Shown here: one piece after another, positions 25,814 to 35,113 of the stretch
Layout: each line of letters starts with the position of its first letter
How positions within the stretch are numbered: the stretch's first letter is position 1
Assembly: GCA_017303505.1 (NCBI GenBank)
Contig: JAFLCP010000053.1
Coordinates: 1 to 46,932 of the forward strand
DNA length: 46,932 nt
Reading direction: 5' to 3'
Origin: Planctomycetota bacterium
GTDB lineage: Bacteria; Planctomycetota; Planctomycetia; Pirellulales; Pirellulaceae
The notes under the pieces: model-generated
Seen by the model: the letters and a program-made list of their open reading frames with translations, nothing else
Database searches by the model: none
Told to the model about the DNA's origin: nothing
Position numbers and translations under genes: made by a program

Positions 25814-26386
25814 ATGCCAATCAACGCCGTGTTTTTTAGGGATGCTGCCCAACTACGAAATTGGTTCGAAGAGAATCACAGCCAAGGCGACGAACTCATC
25901 ATTGGTTATTGGAAAGTCAGTTCGCGAAAGGCGTCCATTACCTGGAGTGAATCCGTTGACGAAGCGTTATGTTTTGGGTGGATTGATGGAGTACGCAATC
26001 GCATCGATGAAATGTCGTACAAGATTCGCTTTACGCCGCGCAAGCCCAACTCGATTTGGAGTGCGGTCAATATTGCTAAAGTCGAGGCGTTGATCAAACA
26101 AGGGCGGATGCATGCGACAGGTATAGCCGCGTTCGAGCGACGTCTTGAATCGAAGTCGCGAGTCTATGCTTACGAACAAAAAGATGCGGACATTTCACTT
26201 AGCAAAAATGAGCTCGCCATTCTTCGCAAGCAACCAGACGCTTGGCGTTTCTTTCAAAGTTGGACGGAAAACTACCGTCGCAAAGTTGTGTGGTGGATCG
26301 TCAGTAGCAAGAAGACCGAAACTCGCGAAAAACGTTTTAATCAGTTGCTAGTCGCTTGTCTGGATAAACGGAAACTCGATCGCTGA
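25814..26386 (+). CDS. YdeI/OmdA family protein
   Basis: The 190-residue length and blocks match the YdeI/OmpD-associated family: FRDAAQLRNWFEENH, ELIIGYWKV, SITWSESVDEALCFGWIDGV, RFTPRKPNSIWSAVNIAKVE and the C-terminal WTENYRRKVVWWIVSSKKTE followed by TREKR. The family is cytoplasmic and of unclear biochemical role; related proteins have been linked to resistance to peptide antibiotics. It follows a VOC gene by six bases. Confidence 0.9.
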   Translation: MPINAVFFRDAAQLRNWFEENHSQGDELIIGYWKVSSRKASITWSESVDEALCFGWIDGVRNRIDEMSYKIRFTPRKPNSIWSAVNIAKVEALIKQGRMHATGIAAFERRLESKSRVYAYEQKDADISLSKNELAILRKQPDAWRFFQSWTENYRRKVVWWIVSSKKTETREKRFNQLLVACLDKRKLDR

Positions 26387-26565
26387 GTTTTTCGGTGTTG
26401 GGATTTTGTAGGATGTGTGACGCGGTCCATTTCAATAACTTCCAAATCGGTATTGTTGTGATCGAAGGTGTGGACTTCACGCTGTGTTTGATTGACCGCA
26501 AAACACACCATGCGTTGGACGCGTCGTCGTACTCGGCGATGTAGGCGAACGTCGTCTGTCTCCTA

Positions 26566-26592
26566 TTTCGCGACTTTCGTGTTTTTCGTGGT
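26566..26592. repeat. Three tandem 9-base units (TTTCGNGNN)
   Basis: The units are TTTCGCGAC, TTTCGTGTT and TTTCGTGGT, exactly adjacent. They lie between the convergent YdeI-like and sulfatase genes. Similar TTTCGTG-rich intergenic repeats are familiar from planctomycete and verrucomicrobial genomes, where they are often wrongly called as small genes. Confidence 0.6.
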
Positions 26593-26632
26593 TTAATTTT
26601 CTGTGTTGATTGACGTGCGATTACACGCATTC

Positions 26633-28216
26633 CTATTTCGGGAGTGGAAGTGCGGCAGGTTCAAAATCGGTGTCGTTAACCCAGCCGGCGTTCGGTTTCT
26701 TCCCCTGCATGAAGTCCTCATAAAAATGAGCTCCGTTGGTTGGGGCGTAGCGATCGAATGTGTCGCCTTTCCCAAACATACGCGGATCGCCCTGTTGTTT
26801 CAGTTCTGCAAAGAGTTGGTCGCGGAGCTGAATGACCATCGCTTGGCTCGCCTGGTCCGTGGCCAAGTTCTTTAGGCAATCGGGATCTTCTTGAATTGCA
26901 TATAGTTCTTCTTGAGGGCGCATCCCAAAATTCCATTGCCAGAAGGGATCGTTTCTCTGCTTTCTTCCGAGCTCCAGAATCCGCGACTTGGTGGGACTGC
27001 CATCGGTTTCCAAATAGCCAGTCTCGGGATTTCCTGCGGGCCAACGGCCAGGTTCGAAGTTGTGGAGATACAGGAATTCTCCATTCACGATACCACGAAT
27101 CGGATAGCCTGTATCGTTCGGCCGTCCGACATCGTTCCGTTCCTTTCCGATCAATACATGGTCCCGCGAGCGTGTTGTCTTCTCAGAAGAGCGTTGTTCG
27201 AAAATGTCACGCCAGCTCACCCCAGTTATTGGCGCCATCCCGCTGGCTTCTGATTGGATACCTGAGTAATCCAGGATCGTCGGAGCGATGTCAGTAAAGT
27301 TCACAAAGTCGTTAATCGTTCGTCCCGGAGCTTGAATGGCTTTGGGAAAGCGGATGGCCAGGGGAACGTGATTGGAGTCGTGATAGGCGTAGCCCTTCAC
27401 TCTTGGGAACGGCATCCCATGGTCACTGGTAACGATGATCATGGTGTTTTCAAGTTGCCCTCTTCTTTCGAGCTCCGCGATCATCTTCCCCAGATGTAAA
27501 TCGACGTGCTCTACTTCGAATGCATAGTCCAACATGTCTTGCCGAACGGTATCGATGTCAGGCCAATATTTGGGAACTCGGTCGATGTCTTCCAGCTTTT
27601 TGTTCCCTTTCACGGTTCCCGACCGGAATTCATAAGCGCGATGGGGCTCGGTGCTTCCATACCAAAAACACCATGGTGAATCGGTAGGTGCTTCATCCAA
27701 GAAATCAGCAAAGTTAGAGGCATAGTCGTTGTTGCTGATAGCTGCGGTGGGTGGAGGTGATTTTCTCTTTTGATACGGTTTGCCAGCCATTTGTCGCTCA
27801 CGGCCTTCAGCATCCTTCGCGATTCCAGGTCCCCAGCCTTTTCCCGTCATCCCCACATGCCAACCATTCTTTTGCAATACTTCCGGCCAAGCCACAAACT
27901 TGCTAGGAAAGTACGACATGTGATTGCCGGCTTCTTCGAGCTGCCAAATATTGCGTCCCGTCAAAATAGAGGCGCGAGATGTGGCGCATTTTGCGGCCGG
28001 CGTGTAGGCATTAACGAAAATCAAACCTTCTGCCGCTATGCGATCAAAGTTCGGAGTCTTGACCCACTTGGTGCCATACGCACCAGCATGAACGCTCCAG
28101 TCATCCGCAATAGCAAAGAGAATGTTTGGACGCTGTTGGCCATATGCGGCTGCAGTCACAAGCCAGCTGACCGCAAGGCAAAGAAAAAGCGATGGAGATC
28201 GATATCGGAAATTCAT
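26633..28216 (-). CDS. Exported S1-family sulfatase with variant CATSR active-site motif
   Basis: The 527-residue protein has a signal peptide (about 1-26, ending AAAYG-Q). The type I sulfatase fold is clear: [11 protein letters not shown] with the metal-binding Asp pair, [13 protein letters not shown] with C77 as the residue normally turned into formylglycine, [20 protein letters not shown] and the C-terminal blocks. The pattern '[14 protein letters not shown]' suggests a heparan-N-sulfatase-like subgroup, but substrate is not certain. The motif reads C-A-T-S-R rather than the usual C-x-P/A-S-R. It is the last gene of the four-gene operon (23 bases after the previous sulfatase), and likely works in the periplasm or outside on a sulfated glycan. 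Confidence 0.92.
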   Translation of the reverse strand: MNFRYRSPSLFLCLAVSWLVTAAAYGQQRPNILFAIADDWSVHAGAYGTKWVKTPNFDRIAAEGLIFVNAYTPAAKCATSRASILTGRNIWQLEEAGNHMSYFPSKFVAWPEVLQKNGWHVGMTGKGWGPGIAKDAEGRERQMAGKPYQKRKSPPPTAAISNNDYASNFADFLDEAPTDSPWCFWYGSTEPHRAYEFRSGTVKGNKKLEDIDRVPKYWPDIDTVRQDMLDYAFEVEHVDLHLGKMIAELERRGQLENTMIIVTSDHGMPFPRVKGYAYHDSNHVPLAIRFPKAIQAPGRTINDFVNFTDIAPTILDYSGIQSEASGMAPITGVSWRDIFEQRSSEKTTRSRDHVLIGKERNDVGRPNDTGYPIRGIVNGEFLYLHNFEPGRWPAGNPETGYLETDGSPTKSRILELGRKQRNDPFWQWNFGMRPQEELYAIQEDPDCLKNLATDQASQAMVIQLRDQLFAELKQQGDPRMFGKGDTFDRYAPTNGAHFYEDFMQGKKPNAGWVNDTDFEPAALPLPK

Positions 28217-28239
28217 TTCGGTTGTTCCATCCAGGCCTG

Positions 28240-29724
28240 TTATGGTTTTGCGGTAGCTTGTTTTTCGGCAGGTTTGATCTCCCCAGCCGCACCGTAGGAA
28301 GTCTTGTCTGACAGCAAGCGAGGTTCCACTTTCAATTCTATCGAATCACCCGTTTCATCACGCCACGTTTGAAGGGCACTCCGACATTTTTCTAACTCTG
28401 CCTCGTAGCCAGTGTTGTTAGCCAGATTGGTTTGTTCATGCGGATCATGCAGCAAATCATAAAGTTCTTCCTGAGGGCGTTCATGGTATCGTTTCATAAC
28501 GGCAGCGGCAGCTGAATCTGTTTCGGCCAACTTTTCCCAAGTTGAAAAGAATTTGCGTTGGCCGTCAGCACCACCCACCAAATCCAAATGCGATGTAAAA
28601 GCAAACTCAGGATATAAGTTGCGAATGTACTTCCAGCGTTTCGAGGAAACGGACCGCATCGGATAGACATTCATGCGGCTATCGTTGTTGTGAGTTGCGA
28701 AAATGTTCTCGCGATGTACAAATGCTGTTCCTGCAAGCACGTTCTTAAACGACTCACCATCCCATCGTTCGTCAGGTTTTCCTCCTGCGATGTCGTGCAA
28801 TGTCGGGAGTAGATCGATCCAGCTAACCATAGCGTCCGTTGTTGAGCCTTTGGTGATATGGCCAGTCCAAGCCACGATCAAAGGGACTCGAATCCCAGCT
28901 TCGTATAGATTCCACTTTCCAAACGGCCACTGCGCGCCATGGTCGGACGTAAACACCAGGAGAGTGTTTTCCGGTAAGTAGGTTTCCGTAGCGGCCATGA
29001 TCGCAGCTAATTGCGAATCGGCATTCTCGACGGCCGCAACGTATCGCGATCGCCAACGCTGAGTCGCCGGAGTGTCGATTGATCCCGCCGGGAGAGACCA
29101 ATTCTTGCCTTTGTATTTCTCTGGGATTTGCGGCCAGGGAACATGAGGCCAATTGCTCCCCACCATGATACAGAGGGGCTTTTGAACTTTCTTCTCCGCT
29201 CGTGAACGGAGGTACTCTACAGCAGCATCAATACCGGCATGCTCATGAAATTTGTCATGTGCAAAATAATCAAATCCGTAGTCTTTGGTGTGTTGATAGT
29301 GCGCCACTTTTCCAAAAGCGACAACTTCATAACCGAGTTCTTGAAAATAGGCGGGCCACTTCTTGATGTCAGCCTGCGGCTTGGTGTGGTTCGCTTGAGC
29401 TCCGTTGCGTTGGGGATACATCGCTGTCAACAACGCGGCCCTACTTGGGGCGCAACTCGGTGATGCGACATAAGCTCGCTCAAATACCATGCCTTTGTCG
29501 GCGAGTCTTTGGATCGCAGGTGTTGCGAAACCAGTCGTTGAATATGGTGTGCTATCGAGTTGACTCATATCATCGGCAATAAAGACGACAATATTCGGTT
29601 GGTTGGTTACCTTGGGATCTAAGCCTTGCGCTCTGAGCTCTGGCTGATACCAACAGGTTACCATCGTGAAGGCAACCAACCAGGATAAGGATTCGCAATG
29701 TGCTTTCGCAAAACTCATGTTCAA
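28240..29724 (-). CDS. Exported S1-family sulfatase (canonical CAPSR)
   Basis: The 494-residue protein starts at the ATG at 29724. A long N-terminus (about 1-33) contains a hydrophobic signal ending near LRAQG. Sulfatase blocks are present: [35 protein letters not shown] with C91 as the formylglycine residue, [30 protein letters not shown] with VPLIVAW. The motif is canonical for conversion by formylglycine-generating enzyme. The pattern '[12 protein letters not shown]' is shared with heparan-N-sulfatase-like proteins. It starts 5 bases after the DUF1501 gene's stop. Confidence 0.93.
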   Translation of the reverse strand: MNMSFAKAHCESLSWLVAFTMVTCWYQPELRAQGLDPKVTNQPNIVVFIADDMSQLDSTPYSTTGFATPAIQRLADKGMVFERAYVASPSCAPSRAALLTAMYPQRNGAQANHTKPQADIKKWPAYFQELGYEVVAFGKVAHYQHTKDYGFDYFAHDKFHEHAGIDAAVEYLRSRAEKKVQKPLCIMVGSNWPHVPWPQIPEKYKGKNWSLPAGSIDTPATQRWRSRYVAAVENADSQLAAIMAATETYLPENTLLVFTSDHGAQWPFGKWNLYEAGIRVPLIVAWTGHITKGSTTDAMVSWIDLLPTLHDIAGGKPDERWDGESFKNVLAGTAFVHRENIFATHNNDSRMNVYPMRSVSSKRWKYIRNLYPEFAFTSHLDLVGGADGQRKFFSTWEKLAETDSAAAAVMKRYHERPQEELYDLLHDPHEQTNLANNTGYEAELEKCRSALQTWRDETGDSIELKVEPRLLSDKTSYGAAGEIKPAEKQATAKP

Positions 29725-29729
29725 TCGCT

Positions 29730-31178
29730 TCAGGCAGGAGAGGATTGGAGGATAGGCTGAACAACATTTCCATGGACATCGGTCAAGCGGAAATCGCGGC
29801 CTTGGTAGCGATAGGTTAACTGTGTATGATCGATGCCCAGTAGATGCAATATGGTTGCATTAAGATCATGGACGTGGACTCCATTTTCAACGATGTCCAT
29901 TCCGAAATCGTCCGTTTTGCCGTAGTTGATTCCTGCCCGTATACCACCCCCAGCCAACCACATGGTAAACGCGTCTTTGTGATGATCGCGGCCCGCAAGT
30001 TTTCCTTGGTTGGGATTCTCTCCTTGCTGAAGCGGTGTTCTACCAAATTCGGAACCCCAAATAACCAGCGTTTCGTCCAGTAAACCGCGGACGCGTAGAT
30101 CTTTCAACAGTGCAGCTATGGGGCGATCTATATCGCGACATTTTTCGGGAAGCCGATTTTCTATGCCCCCATGGTGATCCCAATCGGAATCGTAAAGTTC
30201 GACAATTCGAACTCCCTGCTCGATCAGCCTGCGGGCTTGAAGGCAGTTATTCGCAAACGAAGCTTTCCCCGGTACTGCCCCATACATTTCGAGAGTATCA
30301 CGCGTTTCGCTTTTGAGATCCATGAGTTCAGGAACGGAGGTCTGCATGCGAAAAGCCATTTCATATTGAGCGATGCGCGTTTCGATCTCAGGATCACCCG
30401 TAACCGACAGATGTTCGCGATTAAGATCTTCCAATGCGGACAATGTTTTTTGCCGCTGCGTTCGATTAACGCCATCAGGGCTCGATAGAAAAAGGACAGC
30501 ATCGCCTGAAGAGCGAAATGGTGTCCCTTGAAAGACGCTTGGTAAAAATCCATTGGTCCAAAGACTTGTACCGGCTCCTCCAGGTGGGCCGCTCATCAAG
30601 ACAATATAGCTTGGAAGATCTTTGTTTTCCGAGCCCAACCCATACGTTACCCAAGCTCCCAAACTGGGCCGCCCTCCCCTGCCGAATCCGGAATGCAAAA
30701 ACATTTGGGCTGGCGCGTGATTGATTTCATCGGTGTGCATCGAGTGAATGAACGTCATCTCATCCGCTATCGATGACATATGTGGTAGCAATGACGAAAA
30801 AGAATGTTTGGCTTCACCATATTGCTGAAACTTCCATGGCGAACCGGCCAAAACGGACGTTTTTCCGATGAATGCAAAATCTCGATTTTTAGTGATTTCA
30901 GCCGGACAGGGTTGTTTGTCGCGTTTGGTTAACTCGGGCTTCTCATCAAATAAATCAAGTTGTGAAGGAGCCCCAATCATATGCAAGTAGATGATCTGTT
31001 TTGCTCTAGCTGCGGGACCAACTGCTAACAGCGGTCTGTCATTTAACAAGGCTGAAAGAGCAATAGAACCTAGACCCAAACCGGAATGACAAAGGAACTG
31101 TCGACGCAACCACGACGATGTGCGAGTTGCTGTCGAGGAGAAAGCTTCCGCGATCTGCTTGGTGTCGGAGTTGCCCAT
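29730..31178 (-). CDS. DUF1501 protein, probably Tat-exported
   Basis: The 482-residue protein begins with WLRRQFLCHSGLGLGSIALS, a twin-arginine-like signal with Gly/Ala/Leu core. DUF1501 blocks are present: AKQIIYLHMIGAPSQLDLFD, YGLGSENKDLPSYIVLMSGP, ELYDSDWDHHGG, VIWGSEFGRTPLQ and RDHHKDAFTMWLAGGGIRAG. It is homologous over its full length to the protein at 19821-21281. It starts four bases after the PSD1 gene. In this operon its partner genes are two sulfatases, which suggests it acts on the same glycan or its fragments. Confidence 0.93.
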   Translation of the reverse strand: MGNSDTKQIAEAFSSTATRTSSWLRRQFLCHSGLGLGSIALSALLNDRPLLAVGPAARAKQIIYLHMIGAPSQLDLFDEKPELTKRDKQPCPAEITKNRDFAFIGKTSVLAGSPWKFQQYGEAKHSFSSLLPHMSSIADEMTFIHSMHTDEINHAPAQMFLHSGFGRGGRPSLGAWVTYGLGSENKDLPSYIVLMSGPPGGAGTSLWTNGFLPSVFQGTPFRSSGDAVLFLSSPDGVNRTQRQKTLSALEDLNREHLSVTGDPEIETRIAQYEMAFRMQTSVPELMDLKSETRDTLEMYGAVPGKASFANNCLQARRLIEQGVRIVELYDSDWDHHGGIENRLPEKCRDIDRPIAALLKDLRVRGLLDETLVIWGSEFGRTPLQQGENPNQGKLAGRDHHKDAFTMWLAGGGIRAGINYGKTDDFGMDIVENGVHVHDLNATILHLLGIDHTQLTYRYQGRDFRLTDVHGNVVQPILQSSPA

Positions 31179-31182
31179 AACG

Positions 31183-34100
31183 TTATTCCTTGGTGATCGT
31201 CTCGTGTAGATTTAGCAATACCGTAGCGATTTCAAACCAAGCTCGCATTTCCTTTTCGGCAGCGGATTGAGTCAGGGGGGCGTCAGCCTGTATCGAGTCA
31301 CACAATTCTTGGAGTCTTTGTCGTTCAGTTGGAGTAGGCAAGCGCGACAAGCATGTCCGATAAGCATAGTTCAGCTTTTCATCCCAAGTTCCGCTTGCCT
31401 TCTCTCGCAGAATTCGTTGCGAAAATTGTTTGGCCGCATTTACGTAAACGGGATCATTAAGCAAAGTAAGGGCTTGAAGGGGTGTATTGGTACGATTTCG
31501 TTTCACCGAACAAACTAAACGAGATGTTGAATCAAAATTAATCAAACTAGGATAAGGGGAGGCTCGTTTCCAAACGACATACACACTCCGCCGATTGGCA
31601 TCATAAAGAGGGCTTGTTTCGTAGTTGTATACTTGGCCACCAATCTTCGTCCACAGTCCATCAGGTTGTTGCGGATAGATGGGAGGCCCCTTCTGTTTCA
31701 ATGAGAGTGTACCCGAGACGGCCAGAATATTGTCGCGCACCATTTCAGCATCCATGCGAAATCGCGGGCCGCGTGCTAGCCACTTATTTTCTGGGTCGGA
31801 TTGAAGTTGGGCTTCGGAAGTATCCGACGATTGGCGATAGGCTTCCGAAAGCACGATCGCTCGAACCAGCTGTTTAAGTGAATAGTCATGATCCTCGAAA
31901 TAGAGCACTAGCCAATCCAGAAGTTTGGGATGTGTCGGCGGAGCTCCTTTGATTCCAAAATCTTCAGGTGTGGTTACGAGGCCATTACCAAAGAGTTCTC
32001 CCCAATAGCGATTCACGGCTGCTCTCGACGAAAGTGGGTTCTGTCTTGACGCGAGCCATCGAGCGAATTGCAAGCGGTTGAATCCTTGAGTTGTCTCCGA
32101 ATGTTCCGGCACCTTGAAGAGTTCGGGTAAGTCCGGCTTTACTTGTTCGCCAAGTTGCTGGTAATCACCGCGTAAAAACACAAAGGATTGGCGAGGTTGG
32201 GAAAGTTCTTTGGCTACCAAAGTTTGAATGGGCTTAAGTTGCGAGATTTTATTCTCAAGGTTGGCAATTGTTTTCTTCAGTGCGATCGAAGGTGCATCAG
32301 TAAGCTGATAAAAATCAAGAACTTGATTTTGAGCTTGCTCCGCTAGCTCTCTAAAAGGCTGGCTTAATTGCGAACGAATTTCTGGAGGGATGGGTGTTGC
32401 GGATGCGTCGCCGATAATGGCCGATAATCGAACTCGCCCCATGTTGCGTCCGTTTCCAAAGTTCTGAGCTAACCGAACGCGCAGGGCTTGGCGAGTCGTC
32501 AATTGTATTGGCTGTGCAAATTGAAAAACAGCGTGATGATCTCGGTCGAACTGGGGGCCAATCGCCCAACCCGTTTTCGGCTTGCCATCGATGGCATCTG
32601 ACACAGGGAACTTTGCCTGTGAGTAATTGGCAGAGGCGCTTTGGAATTTAAGCTTTTGAATAAGCAAATCTTGGGGAATATTGGTTTCTGGTGAATACTG
32701 TATCACGTCGGCCGTAACTTCGTTAAGGACAAAGTTTGTTCGCACAGGATCTCCTCGCCCTGGCCCTCCACCTGGGAGATTGGGATGTTTGAGTGCGTCA
32801 ATGCGGAGTGCCGACATCGGCAAGGTGGTTCCTGATACAACAATCTCGTAGGTATCCACATCGGGTGGATCGCCACCAGTCAATAGGACGGAGCCATCGT
32901 CAAGAATTTGGTGCTCGTCGGTGGTACCGAGCGATTCAAACTGAAGAATCTTGAGCGTATGGACTTCGGATACTTGGGCTGCTCGTGCAGCGAGACTTGC
33001 ATACCAACTCTCGTGCGTTTCGATGAGAAGCCGACGACGCTCAAGAAGCTTGTGGTGAATCGAGGCAAGTTGCGCCTTCAGATTCTCTATGGTTCGAGTT
33101 CGTTCTGTGTCCGCGATTTCGAGATAAGGTCCACGGAACTTAATGGAGCTCGGAACTTTATCGTCTTCGAGCCCAGCTTCAGATTCTGTGTTATTGAAAC
33201 ACGCGAATACACGATAATAGTCTTTGGCCGAGAAAGGATCATACTTATGGTCATGGCATTGGCAGCACTCAAATGTGGTTCCGAGCCACACTGTACCAAC
33301 CGTATTGACTCGATCGAAGACTTGTTCGATACGAGTTTCTTCTGGTAATGAGCCGGCTTCGACGTTGGTCGGGGCGCACCGCAAGAAGCCTGTGGCTATT
33401 CGTTGTTTCTCCGTCGCGTTGGGAAGTAGATCACCAGCTAACTGTTCGATCGTGAATTGATCGTACGGCATGTCGTCATTCAACGCTTCGATCACCCAAT
33501 CTCGATAGGGCCAAATGTCACGCAAATCGTCCCGTTGAAATCCATGGGAATCGGCATAATGAGCAGCATCAAGCCAATGTCTGGCCCAACGTTCTCCAAA
33601 TGTCGGCTGCGAAAGCAAACTATCCACGATTCGAGAATACTCTTCATCCGTCGGTTGAGTTGAGAATTGTTCGGCGACATCTGGTGGTGGAGGAAGACCG
33701 ATGAGATCGAAGTAAAGCCGACGGAGCAATCGCTCTGGCTTTTCGCGTGGAGCTGGTTGCAGCCGTTGTTCCGTCAACTTCTCCAGCACGAATAGATCGA
33801 TGGGTGAATTCGTCCAAGCCGAATGGGTTGCCGGAGGTGTTGGTATCGCCGTTGATTGTGGGGCAATGTAGGCCCAGTGAGAAAGTGTGGATGATTGATC
33901 GGGCCAGCTTGGACCAGCTTTGATCCAGAGTTTGAGAATTTCGATCTCTTGTGCAGTCAGACCAGGGCCGACAGGTGGCATGCGATCAGGATGGCCTTGC
34001 GGATGGCTGACTCGTTCCAGCAATAAACTCTCGTCGGGGTGTTGTGCATCAAAAAGGGATTGAAGGGATGCCTCGCTCGGCAAATCTAATCGAAGGTCAC

Positions 34101-34248
34101 CTTCCTGCTTGAGATGTCCATGGCATTCAAAGCAATTACGTTTGAGGATTTGGAAAGCGGCGGACGAAGGTGTGTCGTCGTTTGCCCAAACGCCCGAAGC
34201 CAAAGCGAAAATCGCAAGATAGAAAATGCTCAGGAACCGAAGATACAT
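31183..34248 (-). CDS. Large PSCyt1-DUF1549-DUF1553 ('PSD1') exported protein, head of sulfatase operon
   Basis: The 1021-residue protein starts at the ATG at 34248 with a signal peptide (about 1-22, ending VWA-N). The heme motif CFECH is at 39-43, with MPPVGP as a possible axial Met region. DUF1549 (about 170-385) has RWARHWLDAAHYADSHGF and a second CCQCHDHKYDPF motif. An extra domain of about 240 residues (about 420-655; for example GGGPGRGDPVRTNFVLNEVT) looks like the beta-sandwich insert of the long family form. DUF1553 (about 720-980) includes NRYWGELFGNGLVTTPEDFG. It is the first gene of the operon with DUF1501 and two sulfatases. Confidence 0.93.
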   Translation of the reverse strand: MYLRFLSIFYLAIFALASGVWANDDTPSSAAFQILKRNCFECHGHLKQEGDLRLDLPSEASLQSLFDAQHPDESLLLERVSHPQGHPDRMPPVGPGLTAQEIEILKLWIKAGPSWPDQSSTLSHWAYIAPQSTAIPTPPATHSAWTNSPIDLFVLEKLTEQRLQPAPREKPERLLRRLYFDLIGLPPPPDVAEQFSTQPTDEEYSRIVDSLLSQPTFGERWARHWLDAAHYADSHGFQRDDLRDIWPYRDWVIEALNDDMPYDQFTIEQLAGDLLPNATEKQRIATGFLRCAPTNVEAGSLPEETRIEQVFDRVNTVGTVWLGTTFECCQCHDHKYDPFSAKDYYRVFACFNNTESEAGLEDDKVPSSIKFRGPYLEIADTERTRTIENLKAQLASIHHKLLERRRLLIETHESWYASLAARAAQVSEVHTLKILQFESLGTTDEHQILDDGSVLLTGGDPPDVDTYEIVVSGTTLPMSALRIDALKHPNLPGGGPGRGDPVRTNFVLNEVTADVIQYSPETNIPQDLLIQKLKFQSASANYSQAKFPVSDAIDGKPKTGWAIGPQFDRDHHAVFQFAQPIQLTTRQALRVRLAQNFGNGRNMGRVRLSAIIGDASATPIPPEIRSQLSQPFRELAEQAQNQVLDFYQLTDAPSIALKKTIANLENKISQLKPIQTLVAKELSQPRQSFVFLRGDYQQLGEQVKPDLPELFKVPEHSETTQGFNRLQFARWLASRQNPLSSRAAVNRYWGELFGNGLVTTPEDFGIKGAPPTHPKLLDWLVLYFEDHDYSLKQLVRAIVLSEAYRQSSDTSEAQLQSDPENKWLARGPRFRMDAEMVRDNILAVSGTLSLKQKGPPIYPQQPDGLWTKIGGQVYNYETSPLYDANRRSVYVVWKRASPYPSLINFDSTSRLVCSVKRNRTNTPLQALTLLNDPVYVNAAKQFSQRILREKASGTWDEKLNYAYRTCLSRLPTPTERQRLQELCDSIQADAPLTQSAAEKEMRAWFEIATVLLNLHETITKE

Positions 34249-34642
34249 AGGTGGGAATGGAGAGGTGTTTAGTGAGCGAAAAATGTTCTGCTATTCTAAC
34301 GCGTCGTTGAGTTGATTGCAGGCTTTTCGTTCAGGCTTTTTGGGTTGTTTTGTGTGGAGTCTTCAAGCAGAAGTTTAACGCGATGTATTGTGCAATTTGC
34401 AAAATTGGCTTCAATGTCAACAAAGAACTCTTTACTTTCGGCGTTTTGGTTGATAAATTTCGCCCATCTTCAATACATCGTTCGGCCATGAGCCCCCGAA
34501 CGATTACGATTGGCTCTCAAAATTGCTGCTTGATCTACAAAAACTCCCTCGCGGTCCCCCCTTCCCGTTTTGATCAAAAATGGGTTGTTCGTTTTGGACC
34601 TTCTTTTATTTGTCGAGCGTGAGCGCCTCGGCAATCACTTCT
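34249..34642. other. Divergent intergenic region before the zinc-ribbon gene
   Basis: The promoter of the sulfatase operon must lie here. A 90-codon open frame at 34350-34622 with one CxxC has no ribosome site and no family resemblance, and is not called. No clear promoter or hairpin stands out. Confidence 0.45.
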
Positions 34643-34915
34643 ATGCTCAAGCTTGTGTTTTATTGCCAAAAATGTTCTGAATTGGTGTCCAAGGGGATTA
34701 AGTCGATACGCTTCGTTGAATCCACTCGATTGATTCGCCATCCCTATCGTAGTAAGGCTCATCGTATTGTTTACTTCGATGACCTTGGTAAACGCCGCGT
34801 GAAGTTCTTCGATGATCCTGGCGGTTTGGGATCGCAAATCGCCGCTGAAATATGCGTCTGTCCTAAATGTGCTCATGAGCTCATGGCTGAAAGAGACTCG
34901 GTCAAGATCGAGTGA
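34643..34915 (+). CDS. Small zinc-ribbon protein of unknown function
   Basis: The ATG at 34643 gives 90 residues. Two CxxC pairs, CQKC near residue 9 and CPKC near 75, could bind one zinc, forming a ribbon round a basic middle (RFVESTRLIRHPYRSKAHRI). The sequence ends with an acidic helix. No strong ribosome site is visible, and longer in-frame starts are possible back to 34580. The layout is that of a nucleic-acid-binding or adaptor protein. No family name is known to me. Confidence 0.65.
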   Translation: MLKLVFYCQKCSELVSKGIKSIRFVESTRLIRHPYRSKAHRIVYFDDLGKRRVKFFDDPGGLGSQIAAEICVCPKCAHELMAERDSVKIE

Positions 34916-35113
34916 AAATTTTCCAGGCCAAAGAACACATTCAGCCCTTGAATGGTTTGCCGACATTTACTCGACCGTTTGATCTACGTTAACATGGGGG
35001 AGAGGCTTGTAGTGAGATTTCAGATGAAGTCATACCGCAAGCCGCTCCTCGTTTGTTGGTCGTGAAGAAATTCTTCCAGTTTGCCTGCAATTTCTAAAGT
35101 TACGGTGACGCCG

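Noticed and set aside
26340-26511. Minus-strand frame of about 57 codons (starts MVCFAVNQTQREVHTFDHNN) overlapping the end of the YdeI-like gene
   Set aside because: Parts look protein-like, but it has no clear ribosome site, overlaps a real gene on the other strand and has no recognised family. It may be a gene remnant.
34350-34622. 90-codon plus-strand frame with a CxxC pair, upstream of the zinc-ribbon gene
   Set aside because: No ribosome site, low-complexity and atypical residue make-up, and it overlaps the region expected to hold promoters. The following zinc-ribbon frame is much more convincing.
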